A stretch of DNA of 20,887 nucleotides from an uncultured Candidatus Saccharibacteria bacterium (GCA_938041005.1 CALHZJ010000036.1:1-20887); one strand, 5' to 3'. Counted from the stretch's first letter, positions 5,898 to 13,110 are shown. Translations and numbers: made by a program. Notes: generated from the sequence alone by a model not told the origin.

Positions 5898-8453
5898 ATG
5901 CAGCTAGCTAAACAATACATACCAAACGATTACGAACCGAATATTTACGCCCTCTGGGAAACCAGTGGTGCTTTAGAGCCAACAGGGGTAGGCAAGCCAT
6001 ATTCAATCATTATGCCGCCACCTAACGCTAACGGTAATCTTCACATTGGGCACGCACTCGATATGAATCTGAAGGATATTCTGATTCGCTATCACCGAAT
6101 GAAGGGCGACGACGCCGTATTTATTCCAGGTGCCGACCACGCTGGATTTGAAACTTGGGTTGTGTATGAAAGAGAATTGACAAAGCAAGGGAAGAGTCGC
6201 TTCGATTTTTCACGTGACCAATTGTATAGTCAAGTTTGGAATTTTGTACAAGAAAAACGCGGCAATATGGAGCTGCAATTGCGCGCGTTAGGTGTTAGTG
6301 CGTCATGGAAACATTTGACATTCACTCTGGACGACAAAGTTATCAACACCGTATACGACACATTTAAGAAAATGTGGGATGACAATTTGGTCTACAGAGG
6401 TGAGAGGATTGTTAATTACTGCACCAAACACCAAACCAGCTTTGCTGACATTGAGGTAGAACATAAGAACGAGAAAGGGAAGTTGTGGAAAATAGCTTAC
6501 CCGACGCTAGATAAAATTGGCGAGATTATCGTGGCAACTACGCGCCCAGAAACTATGCTCGGCGACGTTGCTGTAGCAGTTCATCCAGATGATGAGCGAT
6601 ACAAAAAATTGGTTGGAACTCGCATTTTACTGCCGATTGTCGATAAAGAAATTCCTATCATCGCGGACGAATATGTCGACATGAGTTACGGCACCGGTGC
6701 GGTTAAGATTACGCCGGCGCACGACCCGAACGACTTTGAAATTGCAAAACGTCATGATTTGCCTCTAGAGTCAATTATCAGCCCAGAAGGGAAGATGATA
6801 AACGTGCCAGCGCAGTTCTTAGGATTAACACCAGTAGAAGCTCGCGCTCGAGTTTTGAAAGCACTGGAGGCATTAGAGCTACGCCGCGGTGAGACTGAAA
6901 TTGAACACGCCGTTGGACATTGTTATAAGTGTGGCAGCGTAATTGAGCCAATGATTAAAGAGCAGTGGTTTATTAAAACACAATCACTCGCACAGCCAGC
7001 AATTGATGCACTCAAAAAAGAAGAAATCACTTTTTATCCAGCATCCAAGCGCAAAGAACTTATCGCATATCTTGAGCAATTGAAAGACTGGAATATTTCA
7101 CGACAGATTCCATGGGGAATACCAATTCCTGCGTTTGTAAATGAAAACGACCCTAAGGATTGGATATTTGACACTCGCACCAACGAGCAGAGTATTGTTG
7201 TAAATGACACAACATATATCAGGGAAGAGGATACCTTTGACACCTGGTTCTCATCTGGTCAATGGCCATACATCGTAACAGATTATCTGACCGACGGCGA
7301 TTTAGCTAATTATTTCCCAACTGACATGATGGAAACTGGTATGGATATTATGCGCGCATGGGTTTCTCGAATGATCATGCTTAGCCTATACCGAACAGGG
7401 AAGTTGCCGTTCAAAGAAGTTTATCTACACGGAATGGTTAATGACGAGCACAATCAAAAAATGTCCAAATCTAAGGGTAATGTCATAAATCCAATGGAAT
7501 TGGTTGCGGAATTCGGATCTGACGCAACGCGCATGGGCGTTATTTCTGGGCGAGCGCCAGCTCAAAGCCAAGCTTTCAACAAGGGGTCAGTCATTGCGGC
7601 ACGTAATTTCTGTAATAAATTATGGAATATTGCCAGGTTTGTCGAGGCGCAAATTGGCGATAATCACCAAATTGTCGATTTAAAGCCACAAACTCCGGCC
7701 GATCACTGGATTATTCGCCAATTGAATGACGCCGCCAACAATATTGCCGTTAGAATAGAACAATATCGCTTCTCAGAGGCGTCAGAGACTGTTTACCACA
7801 CTATTTGGGACGACGTGGCTGACTGGTATATTGAATCATCTAAAACCGCGATCAATCGTCCGCTATTATCTTGGGTTTTGGCAACTTCTTTGAAAATAGC
7901 CCATCCATTTGCGCCGTTTGTTACGGAAACAATTTGGCAAACACTCAATTACACCGACGGCATTTTGATGCGTGAAGCTTGGCCAACTCCAGAGAAGTTT
8001 GATCCGATTGCTGCCGAGCAATTCGAGCAACTTAAGCTTCTGGTCGCCGAAGGTCGCTGGGTGATTGCTGAACTGCCAGGGAATAAGAAATATCGATTGT
8101 TATACGGCAACGACAGTCTTATTGCCGACAATCAAGACACGATTAAGCATCTGATGCGGCTTGAGGCAATTGAACACACGGATCAGCCGCGCGGACTGAG
8201 ATTAGCAGCTGCAAACAGGGAAGCGTGGCTAGATATTGATAGTGAAACTCTGTATCAGCATCAGGAAAATCTGGAAATGCGCCTAGCCGAAGCACGTCAG
8301 AAATTGGCAGGATTAAAGAAGCGTCTGGAAAATCCGACTTACGTTGAGAAGGCGCCAGCCCACCTTGTCGAGGAAACTCGCGAGCAATTAGCCGAGCAAG
8401 AAAAAATCATTACTCGGCTTGTTTCGGAACTGGAAGTAATTAGCTTAAAATAG
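5898..8453 (+). CDS. valS: Valyl-tRNA synthetase
   Basis: This class Ia synthetase charges tRNA-Val with valine in the cytoplasm. At 851 residues it is full length for a compact bacterial ValS. Motifs are PPPNANGNLHIGH (40-52, containing HIGH), the editing (CP1) domain with TTRPETMLGD and a GTGAVKITPAHDPNDFE block, the WFSSGQWPY and DMMETGMDIMRAWVSRM blocks, and KMSKSKGNVINP (521-532). It ends in a coiled-coil arm typical of ValS (EMRLAEARQKLAGLKK and NPTYVEKAP). The start has only a weak GGA upstream. It ends one base from the convergent small gene at 8455. Identification is secure. Confidence 0.98.
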   Translation: MQLAKQYIPNDYEPNIYALWETSGALEPTGVGKPYSIIMPPPNANGNLHIGHALDMNLKDILIRYHRMKGDDAVFIPGADHAGFETWVVYERELTKQGKSRFDFSRDQLYSQVWNFVQEKRGNMELQLRALGVSASWKHLTFTLDDKVINTVYDTFKKMWDDNLVYRGERIVNYCTKHQTSFADIEVEHKNEKGKLWKIAYPTLDKIGEIIVATTRPETMLGDVAVAVHPDDERYKKLVGTRILLPIVDKEIPIIADEYVDMSYGTGAVKITPAHDPNDFEIAKRHDLPLESIISPEGKMINVPAQFLGLTPVEARARVLKALEALELRRGETEIEHAVGHCYKCGSVIEPMIKEQWFIKTQSLAQPAIDALKKEEITFYPASKRKELIAYLEQLKDWNISRQIPWGIPIPAFVNENDPKDWIFDTRTNEQSIVVNDTTYIREEDTFDTWFSSGQWPYIVTDYLTDGDLANYFPTDMMETGMDIMRAWVSRMIMLSLYRTGKLPFKEVYLHGMVNDEHNQKMSKSKGNVINPMELVAEFGSDATRMGVISGRAPAQSQAFNKGSVIAARNFCNKLWNIARFVEAQIGDNHQIVDLKPQTPADHWIIRQLNDAANNIAVRIEQYRFSEASETVYHTIWDDVADWYIESSKTAINRPLLSWVLATSLKIAHPFAPFVTETIWQTLNYTDGILMREAWPTPEKFDPIAAEQFEQLKLLVAEGRWVIAELPGNKKYRLLYGNDSLIADNQDTIKHLMRLEAIEHTDQPRGLRLAAANREAWLDIDSETLYQHQENLEMRLAEARQKLAGLKKRLENPTYVEKAPAHLVEETREQLAEQEKIITRLVSELEVISLK

Positions 8454-8454
8454 C

Positions 8455-8796
8455 CTAGCTCACACCTTCAAAGTCAAGGTGATATCCGTCAAAAGTATGT
8501 TGACCACGGGCGGCATATTTTTGGCGCAATCGCTTCTTATCGTTGTTACGAGGCGTAGTTCGCGGTCGCGCTGAAACTTCTTTTAACACATTTGACAATT
8601 GAGCATGTTCTGGATGAGTATGAGGCTTTGTTTCTGGCATTTTTATTTCATCCTCAACGCTGCTTTGAACGCTATATGTTTTCCAAGATGACAAAAACGC
8701 TTTATCGACGTTGGTATCGTGCAGCAGCACACCAAACGCTACATTCAAACTGACAAACATAGTTGTAACGGTGAAAAACTGTTGTACTAAATTCAT
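8455..8796 (-). CDS. Small membrane-anchored or exported orphan protein
   Basis: This is a 113-residue protein of unknown family. The N-terminus (about 1-25) is a hydrophobic helix that could be a signal anchor. The middle has a His-rich patch (HTHPEH) and the C-terminal half is strongly basic (KKRLRQKYAARGQH). A basic tail after one membrane helix could contact nucleic acid or phospholipid, but no domain is recognised. It is preceded by a good promoter and a weak purine-rich ribosome site, and it ends one base from valS on the other strand. The promoter and consistent composition argue that it is real. Confidence 0.6.
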   Translation of the reverse strand: MNLVQQFFTVTTMFVSLNVAFGVLLHDTNVDKAFLSSWKTYSVQSSVEDEIKMPETKPHTHPEHAQLSNVLKEVSARPRTTPRNNDKKRLRQKYAARGQHTFDGYHLDFEGVS

Positions 8797-8840
8797 TTTT
8801 ATTCTTTCTTTTTGTATCTATTTTTAGAATACTGATTATA

Positions 8841-8869
8841 ATGTTAGCATAGGCTTTGTTTTTTGTCAA
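8841..8869 (-). promoter_or_regulatory. Promoter of the 113-residue gene
   Basis: Minus-strand TTGACA (8864-8869) is followed after 17 bases by TAACAT (8841-8846). An alternative -10, TATAAT (8835-8840), lies just downstream. Either gives a leader of roughly 35 nt before the ATG at 8796. Confidence 0.6.
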
Positions 8870-8924
8870 GTATATTTCCCAGCATAGAAATAGTCATCCT
8901 GAATTTTACAGAGAAAATGTTTAG

Positions 8925-8930
8925 TATAAT
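8925..8930 (+). promoter_or_regulatory. -10 box of the VanZ-RDD gene (leaderless)
   Basis: TATAAT ends 7 nt before the ATG at 8938, matching the leaderless layout of murF and tsaD. It decides the start: earlier in-frame candidates (TTG 8863, ATG 8917) lie upstream of or on the -10 box. Confidence 0.5.
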
Positions 8931-8937
8931 GGAGTTT

Positions 8938-10020
8938 ATGGGATATCTAATTTCTATTAAGGTTGCACTAATCCTTTTTCCAATTTTGGCTTTTCTTATC
9001 ACGTTGCCGTATATGATTGCGAACTATCGAAAATACGGCTCCGTCAATAAGCTGCGGACTTTGATTTTCTATTCCTTTATTCTGTATTTACTAACCGTAT
9101 ATTTCTTAGTTATTTTACCGTTACCAAATCCAGAATCCGTTCACACAACTTACGCAGAAAATCTGAATTTAATTCCGTTTTCATTCGTCGCAGATTTTAT
9201 AAAGAATAGTCCATTTATATTAACAGATAGCTCAACTTGGATTACGGCGGTAAAACATCCCACTTTTTACGTTCCTGCTTTCAACGTTTTAATGCTCATT
9301 CCGTTCGGAATTTACCTGCGCTACTATTTCAAATGTAGCCTTAAAAAGACGTTGTTATTGACAGCTATTTTAAGTTTATTCTTTGAGTTAACGCAACTGT
9401 CTGGACTTTATTTCATCTATTCAGGACCTTACCGATTAGCCGACGTTGATGACATCATCCAGAACACGATAGGTGGATGCATCGGTTACTTTCTGGGCTG
9501 GTTTGCGACGTGGCTACTTCCGTCCAGGGAAGAAATAGATGAAAAATCCCTTGAGGCCGGCTCACGAGTTTCTGGAATTCGTGTTAGTTTATCTCTAATA
9601 ATCGACGCTGTTATCGTCCGTATTCCTTACACCTTATCAAAAACCCAACTTCCGTTTTCGCTATTTTTAGCCCTCTATTTTAGCCTAATTCCTCTACTGA
9701 ATGGTAAAACTTTTGGTAGCGCATTATTAAAGTTTGGGCTAACATTTGAAAATAAAAAATGGATTCGCACAATTTTCAGAGGAATCTTACTCACGATATA
9801 TTTTCGCATCATTCCCGCAGGCTTGTTTTACCTCGCGGATGAATTGAATAAGGAAGCGAATTCGCTATTGTTTCTCTGTCTATTCGCAATTACATTCTTA
9901 GCATTCATATTATTCGTATTAATTACAATTGTCGTAGCGTTATTTAACCGACGTTTTATGTTTGATCGTCTATCTGGCGCAAGTTACGAGAGTACGATTC
10001 AAGTCAAACAAGAGAAATAA
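8938..10020 (+). CDS. VanZ-family membrane protein with C-terminal RDD-like domain
   Basis: This is a 360-residue multi-span membrane protein. The first 200 residues fit the VanZ family: NLIPF (77-81), FNVLMLIPFGIY (115-126), FELTQ (149-153) and ADVDDIIQNTIGG (168-180). VanZ-like proteins are linked to low-level glycopeptide resistance and envelope biology, but their biochemical role is poorly defined. From about residue 210 an RDD-like four-helix part follows, with Arg215, Asp223, GKTFGSALLKFGL (256-268) and Asp343 in FDRLSG, matching the Arg-Asp-Asp pattern that names the family. It follows valS and the small orphan gene with its own promoter and ends at a bidirectional terminator. Confidence 0.8.
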   Translation: MGYLISIKVALILFPILAFLITLPYMIANYRKYGSVNKLRTLIFYSFILYLLTVYFLVILPLPNPESVHTTYAENLNLIPFSFVADFIKNSPFILTDSSTWITAVKHPTFYVPAFNVLMLIPFGIYLRYYFKCSLKKTLLLTAILSLFFELTQLSGLYFIYSGPYRLADVDDIIQNTIGGCIGYFLGWFATWLLPSREEIDEKSLEAGSRVSGIRVSLSLIIDAVIVRIPYTLSKTQLPFSLFLALYFSLIPLLNGKTFGSALLKFGLTFENKKWIRTIFRGILLTIYFRIIPAGLFYLADELNKEANSLLFLCLFAITFLAFILFVLITIVVALFNRRFMFDRLSGASYESTIQVKQEK

Positions 10021-10041
10021 AAAATCTCCATAATAACCAAT

Positions 10042-10078
10042 AAAAAAATAGGAAACTCGCACAAATCTCCTATTTTTC
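10042..10078. terminator. Bidirectional intrinsic terminator
   Basis: AAAAATAGGA (10044-10053) pairs with TCCTATTTTT (10068-10077) around a 14-base loop, with A- and T-tracts on both sides. It serves the rightward VanZ gene and the leftward tRNA-Ser pair. Confidence 0.75.
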
Positions 10079-10097
10079 AAATTCAATAGCACTGTTT

Positions 10098-10187
10098 TGG
10101 CGGAAGGGGAGGGATTCGAACCCTCGGTACGTTTTACCGCACGCCGGTTTTCAAGACCGGTACCTTCAACCACTCGGTCACCCTTCC
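10098..10187 (-). tRNA. tRNA-Ser(UGA)
   Basis: Minus strand. The acceptor stem GGAAGGG (5' end at 10187) pairs with the 3' strand at 10102-10108. The discriminator base is G and CCA is encoded (10098-10100). The anticodon loop is CTTGAAA with anticodon TGA (10151-10153). The long variable arm is the mark of a type II serine tRNA, and the T-loop TTCGAAT is intact. It is likely co-transcribed with the tRNA-Ser(GCU) 17 bases upstream. Confidence 0.97.
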
Positions 10188-10204
10188 GTACTATCTCTGA
10201 ATTT

Positions 10205-10297
10205 TGGCGGAGGAGGGGGGATTCGAACCCCCGCTACAGATCTCTCCATACTAACGATTTAGCAAACCGTCCCCTTCAGCCACTTGGGTACTCCTCC
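10205..10297 (-). tRNA. tRNA-Ser(GCU)
   Basis: Minus strand. The acceptor stem GGAGGAG starts at 10297, the discriminator is G and CCA is encoded (10205-10207). The anticodon loop TTGCTAA has anticodon GCT (10261-10263). It has a long variable arm and an intact TTCGAAT T-loop. Confidence 0.97.
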
Positions 10298-10310
10298 AAA
10301 TTCACTATTT

Positions 10311-10319
10311 AGTGTACCA
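10311..10319 (-). promoter_or_regulatory. Extended -10 promoter of the tRNA-Ser pair
   Basis: Minus-strand TGG-TACACT ends 13 bases before the 5' end of tRNA-Ser(GCU). It is divergent from the pilin promoter at 10358. Confidence 0.45.
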
Positions 10320-10357
10320 TAGAAGTGTAATTATTAATAGCTTTATTGCAAATAGGG

Positions 10358-10363
10358 TATAAT
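10358..10363 (+). promoter_or_regulatory. -10 box of the isolated pilin gene (leaderless)
   Basis: TATAAT ends 6 nt before the ATG at 10370, so transcription should begin at the start codon. Confidence 0.55.
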
Positions 10364-10369
10364 AGAATT

Positions 10370-10777
10370 ATGGTAAAAGGATATATTTCTAAAATTATAA
10401 CAGGATTACTTACAATCGGATTCGGCGTAGCTTTGGTGACAGCTCCAGTTTCCGCATTAGGTGAGGGCGGTGCGCCAGCCGGAATTAACGCAGCACGCGG
10501 CGACAATACGCCAGCCAACTTAGCTAATGGTGATTCATCAATCGTAAGGCGGGCCATCAACATTATGCTATTCGGCGTCGGCGTCTTAAGCGTCGTTATG
10601 CTAATCTTCGGCGGTTTCCGCTACGTAATATCTGGCGGTAAAAAAGAATCCGTCACAAACGCTAAAAACACAATTTTATATGCAATCATCGGTCTACTAA
10701 TCGCGGTCTTTGCTTACGCCATAATCAACTTCATCCTTGGCGCAGCTTTGAGTGGCGGATCAACCACTAACGTTTAA
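10370..10777 (+). CDS. VirB2/TrbC-like pilin-type protein (isolated copy)
   Basis: This 135-residue protein has a signal peptide (about 1-29, ending APVSA) followed by a Gly/Ala/Asn-rich exposed segment. Two hydrophobic helices (about 63-85 and 100-125) flank a short loop, SGGKKESVTNAKNT. This layout matches VirB2/TrbC major pilins of type IV secretion systems. The loop-helix core strongly resembles the six pilin genes at 13705-16090, above all the one ending at 13705. It lacks the prepilin GFxxxE motif, so it is not a type IV pilin. It lies alone between a tRNA pair and an unrelated membrane gene, with its own leaderless promoter. Export and assembly into a pilus are inferred. Confidence 0.8.
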   Translation: MVKGYISKIITGLLTIGFGVALVTAPVSALGEGGAPAGINAARGDNTPANLANGDSSIVRRAINIMLFGVGVLSVVMLIFGGFRYVISGGKKESVTNAKNTILYAIIGLLIAVFAYAIINFILGAALSGGSTTNV

Positions 10778-10806
10778 TTGTCCGTTAATTCTCACCGTGA
10801 TATACT
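10778..10806 (+). promoter_or_regulatory. Promoter of the two-helix membrane protein gene (leaderless)
   Basis: TTGTCC (10778-10783), a 17-base spacer ending in TGA, and TATACT (10801-10806) make an extended -10 promoter. The ATG at 10813 follows after 6 nt. The -35 box begins directly after the pilin stop codon. Confidence 0.65.
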
Positions 10807-10812
10807 AACGTC

Positions 10813-11331
10813 ATGAACGATAGTCCAGAAAACCAAGACTTTGAAACGCCATCACCTGACAGGATTGATTTAACCGAGCCAATAGCTTGGAATGCACCAG
10901 AAGGTGTGCAAGTTCAACGCGGTAAATTGTGGTACGTGTTTTTTGTCATTGTGCTGATAGGATTAATGGCTTTAGCAATTTTGGTATTTAAGAACTGGAC
11001 TTTCGCTGTTTTGTTGCCAATTATGGCTATAGCCTTGTTTGTATTATCAAACAAAACCCCTCAAATAATAAACTACGCAATTAGCCCCAAAGGCATTTAC
11101 ATCGCCGACGTTTTACACGATTTTAGCGAATTTCGCGCATTTGGATTAATTCACGAAAACAACCAACATTCGATTCTATTATTACCCGTAAAACGATTTT
11201 CGCCGGGTTTAACTATTTATTTTTCCGAAGCAGAGGGTGAGAGAATTGTCGATATGCTCGGAGCGCGTCTACCAATGCAAGAAATTAAGCCAGACGCCTT
11301 AGAGAAGTTTATTCGGCTGATAAAGCTATAG
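10813..11331 (+). CDS. Two-helix membrane protein, unknown function
   Basis: This 172-residue protein was not assigned to a family. An acidic N-terminus (about 1-38) is followed by two adjacent membrane helices (WYVFFVIVLIGLMALAILVF, about 41-60, and a second at about 64-81). The cytoplasmic-looking C-terminal domain (about 85-172) contains NYAISPKGIYIAD, FSEFRAFGL, ILLLPVKRFSPGLTIYF and a helical end. Two helices followed by a compact beta-rich domain recall bacterial PH-like membrane proteins, but the similarity is only structural guesswork. The leaderless promoter supports the start. Downstream, only 1 base separates the stop codon from the next promoter. Confidence 0.75.
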   Translation: MNDSPENQDFETPSPDRIDLTEPIAWNAPEGVQVQRGKLWYVFFVIVLIGLMALAILVFKNWTFAVLLPIMAIALFVLSNKTPQIINYAISPKGIYIADVLHDFSEFRAFGLIHENNQHSILLLPVKRFSPGLTIYFSEAEGERIVDMLGARLPMQEIKPDALEKFIRLIKL

Positions 11332-11332
11332 C

Positions 11333-11361
11333 TTGATTGACTATATTTTATGTGGTAGAAT
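11333..11361 (+). promoter_or_regulatory. Promoter of the tRNA-Arg / orf77 / tRNA-Ser / rlmH unit
   Basis: TTGATT (11333-11338) and TAGAAT (11356-11361) have a 17-base spacer and a TGG extension. The first product is tRNA-Arg at 11439. The leader in between contains an 8-bp hairpin (about 11371-11378 with 11388-11395, one G-U pair). Confidence 0.65.
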
Positions 11362-11438
11362 ACAAAAGTTCAGTGCTTTATAGCAATGAAAGTACTTTAC
11401 ATTTTTATTATGGCCAATCGATTTTCGAAAGGCTGTAT

Positions 11439-11515
11439 GCACCCGTAGCTCAGCTGGATAGAGCGCTGGCTTGCGGAGCCAGAGGTCGTAAGTTCGAATC
11501 TTGCCGGGTGTACCA
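11439..11515 (+). tRNA. tRNA-Arg(GCG)
   Basis: The acceptor stem GCACCCG pairs with CGGGTGT (11505-11511), including a terminal G-U pair. The discriminator is A and CCA is encoded (11513-11515). The D-arm GCTC/GAGC is clear. The anticodon stem CTGGC/GCCAG holds loop TTGCGGA, so the anticodon is GCG (11473-11475), reading CGC and CGU. Most bacteria use ACG (inosine) for this box, so GCG is unusual. Confidence 0.93.
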
Positions 11516-11533
11516 ATTAACCTAAGGAGGGGT

Positions 11534-11767
11534 ATGAATTTTATTAAGTACGTAAAATATGCACTTTTAACAATTGCCACGATTCTTGTAACCGCCATTT
11601 CAGTCTTATTAGCAGCAGTAATTATTGAAATGATAACTTGGAATGAAGCTGGTAAGTGGATTATTGCATTCTTTGAACTGGCAGGCATTAGTTTACTATT
11701 GAGTATTATTTGGATCGCTATCGGCACGACAATTTCCAAAGATTCAAAGAAAACTGATAAAAAATAA
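11534..11767 (+). CDS. Small two-helix membrane protein
   Basis: This 77-residue protein has two hydrophobic helices (about 8-33 and 43-66) separated by MITWNEAGK, and a short basic tail (SKDSKKTDKK). No family is recognised. The start at 11534 is fixed by a strong TAAGGAGG Shine-Dalgarno (11523-11530), although the 3-base gap is short. It lies between tRNA-Arg and tRNA-Ser in the same direction, 18 bases after the first and 21 before the second, so its mRNA is probably released by tRNA processing at both ends. Confidence 0.7.
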   Translation: MNFIKYVKYALLTIATILVTAISVLLAAVIIEMITWNEAGKWIIAFFELAGISLLLSIIWIAIGTTISKDSKKTDKK

Positions 11768-11788
11768 TTTCCCGAATTAGTTAGATAC

Positions 11789-11876
11789 GGAGAGGTGCAG
11801 GAGTGGTTGAACTGGCCGCTCTCGAAAAGCGGTATGGGGCAACTCATCGAGGGTTCGAATCCCTCTCTCTCCGCCA
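11789..11876 (+). tRNA. tRNA-Ser(CGA)
   Basis: The acceptor stem GGAGAGG (11789-11795) pairs with the strand ending at 11872. The discriminator is G and CCA is encoded (11874-11876). The anticodon loop CTCGAAA has anticodon CGA (11823-11825). It has a long variable arm and an intact TTCGAAT T-loop. It is the third serine tRNA in 1.8 kb, and rlmH starts 8 bases after its CCA. Confidence 0.97.
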
Positions 11877-11884
11877 TAGATATT

Positions 11885-12337
11885 ATGAAAATCACCATTA
11901 TAACAATCGGAAAAAAGCACGAAGCCTGGGTTCAACCAGGCATTTTTCGTTTTTTAGAGCGTCTACGAGCACCTTTTGCTGCGGAAATGATTATTCTACC
12001 GCATTCAAGCTTTGAAGGCGACAGAGCGCGCCAGGAAGAGTCTGAGCGTATTTTTTCACGCCTCAATTCGGACGACTTCGTTATTTTGCTCGATGAGCGC
12101 GGAAAAAACTTATCGTCACCGGAATTATCTAACTTAATAACCGAACATACCAACAAGCATATTGTCTTCATCATCGGTGGCGCTTACGGAGTTACTAGCG
12201 ACTTGCGCCAAAAATCCAACGTCCTCTGGTCGTTATCAAACTTAGTGTTTCCACACCAATTAGTTCGTCTTATTTTAGCCGAGCAATTATACCGCGCCCA
12301 AGAAATCCATCGCGGCAGTCATTATCATCACTCATAA
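11885..12337 (+). CDS. rlmH: 23S rRNA (pseudouridine1915-N3)-methyltransferase RlmH
   Basis: RlmH is a SPOUT-family enzyme that methylates pseudouridine 1915 in helix 69 of 23S rRNA, using S-adenosylmethionine on assembled 70S ribosomes. The 150-residue length is normal. Motifs include the N-terminal MKITIITIGK, DFVILLDERGKNLSSPELS, the SAM-knot segment FIIGGAYGV and the C-terminal SLSNLVFPHQLVRLILAEQLYRA followed by HRGSHYHH. The ATG lies only 8 bases after the CCA of tRNA-Ser(CGA), with no Shine-Dalgarno, so tRNA 3' processing would leave an almost leaderless mRNA. The last 6 bases overlap the convergent comFC. Identification is secure. Confidence 0.96.
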   Translation: MKITIITIGKKHEAWVQPGIFRFLERLRAPFAAEMIILPHSSFEGDRARQEESERIFSRLNSDDFVILLDERGKNLSSPELSNLITEHTNKHIVFIIGGAYGVTSDLRQKSNVLWSLSNLVFPHQLVRLILAEQLYRAQEIHRGSHYHHS

Positions 12338-13006
12338 TTTCGGGCGCCCATGCCTGGCAATAACCGCAATTTCCACGTGTTTGGCGCCATTTTTTCTCAA
12401 ACATTCCGCCGCTGCCAACACAGTTGAGCCAGTCGTAAATATATCATCAATAACGATATACCGCTTATTTTTATCAATTTTACCCGCAATTTCAAAAAAC
12501 TCCTTTGCTTGACGTTTTCTCTGGGCGGAAGATTTTGTAAAGTGCTGAGTGACGTTATTTCTGCGCCGGAGTAGGGAATAACACTCTATTTTTCTACGTC
12601 GAGATAGTTTAATAGCAATTTTTCGGATATGATCAAATCCACGACGCCGAATATTCTTAGAAATTGTAGGGATTGGTACGATTACTGTATCTGATGGCAA
12701 TTCAGGCAGAGCTTCATCTAAGAATTCGCTTAGTAAATCAGCCGCCGCCTGAACACGGTTAAACTTATAATCATCAATAATCTTTGTGACAACACCTGTA
12801 CGCCGTGAAAAACACCAGATCATATCACAGGGGAGCTTATGCTTTTTACATAAATTGCCATTCTCCAATAAATCACCACATAATACACACATATCATACT
12901 TCCGACTGATGATGTATTTTTTACAATCTAAGCATAAAATATCACCCGTTTTACCACACTTATAACAGTGGTGAGGAGCGATGATTGATAATAGCGTGTC
13001 AAACAT
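12332..13006 (-). CDS. comFC: ComF-family amidophosphoribosyltransferase-like protein
   Basis: This 224-residue protein of the ComFC/GntX type is known in naturally transformable bacteria for handling incoming single-stranded DNA. It has an N-terminal zinc-finger region with Cys14, Cys17, Cys25 and Cys28 (CYKCG...CLDC) and a further set, CVLCG...C (about 40-53). The C-terminal phosphoribosyltransferase fold has the PRPP motif IVIDDIFTTGST (about 184-195) and the RRRGFDHI and KSSAQRKRQAK elements. TGA is the stop, which supports the standard code here. It is divergent from the hsp20 gene and may indicate DNA uptake capacity, relevant if the nearby pilin/VirB6 genes form a surface machine. No comFA is seen here. 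Confidence 0.9.
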   Translation of the reverse strand: MFDTLLSIIAPHHCYKCGKTGDILCLDCKKYIISRKYDMCVLCGDLLENGNLCKKHKLPCDMIWCFSRRTGVVTKIIDDYKFNRVQAAADLLSEFLDEALPELPSDTVIVPIPTISKNIRRRGFDHIRKIAIKLSRRRKIECYSLLRRRNNVTQHFTKSSAQRKRQAKEFFEIAGKIDKNKRYIVIDDIFTTGSTVLAAAECLRKNGAKHVEIAVIARHGRPKL

Positions 13007-13036
13007 TGTAATTTTTACGTTTTAAGCCTTTCTCTG

Positions 13037-13065
13037 TTGATTATAACGCACATTACAGTTATACT
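13037..13065 (+). promoter_or_regulatory. Promoter of the small heat-shock protein gene
   Basis: TTGATT (13037-13042) and TATACT (13060-13065) are 17 bases apart. No CIRCE repeat is present, so heat control, if any, differs from that of the gene left of position 1. Confidence 0.6.
13040..13045 (-). promoter_or_regulatory. -10 box of comFC
   Basis: Minus-strand TATAAT lies 33 bases before the ATG at 13006. No good -35 box at the right distance was found. It overlaps the -35 element of the divergent hsp20 promoter. Confidence 0.4.
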
Positions 13066-13110
13066 AATAAAGACTTTGTCAATGAGCCTATTATAAAAGT
13101 GGAGGAAATT

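Noticed and set aside
9970..10312. Reading frames with GEGFEPSV-like text on both strands
   Set aside because: These are translations of the tRNA-Ser genes, a well-known artefact.
11341..11898. 185-codon leftward frame with AEREGFEPS and TPGKIRTYD text
   Set aside because: It reads through tRNA-Ser(CGA) and tRNA-Arg in antisense and overlaps real rightward genes.
13043..13110. CIRCE or other HrcA site in front of hsp20
   Set aside because: No TTAGCACTC/GAGTGCTAA arms are present there.
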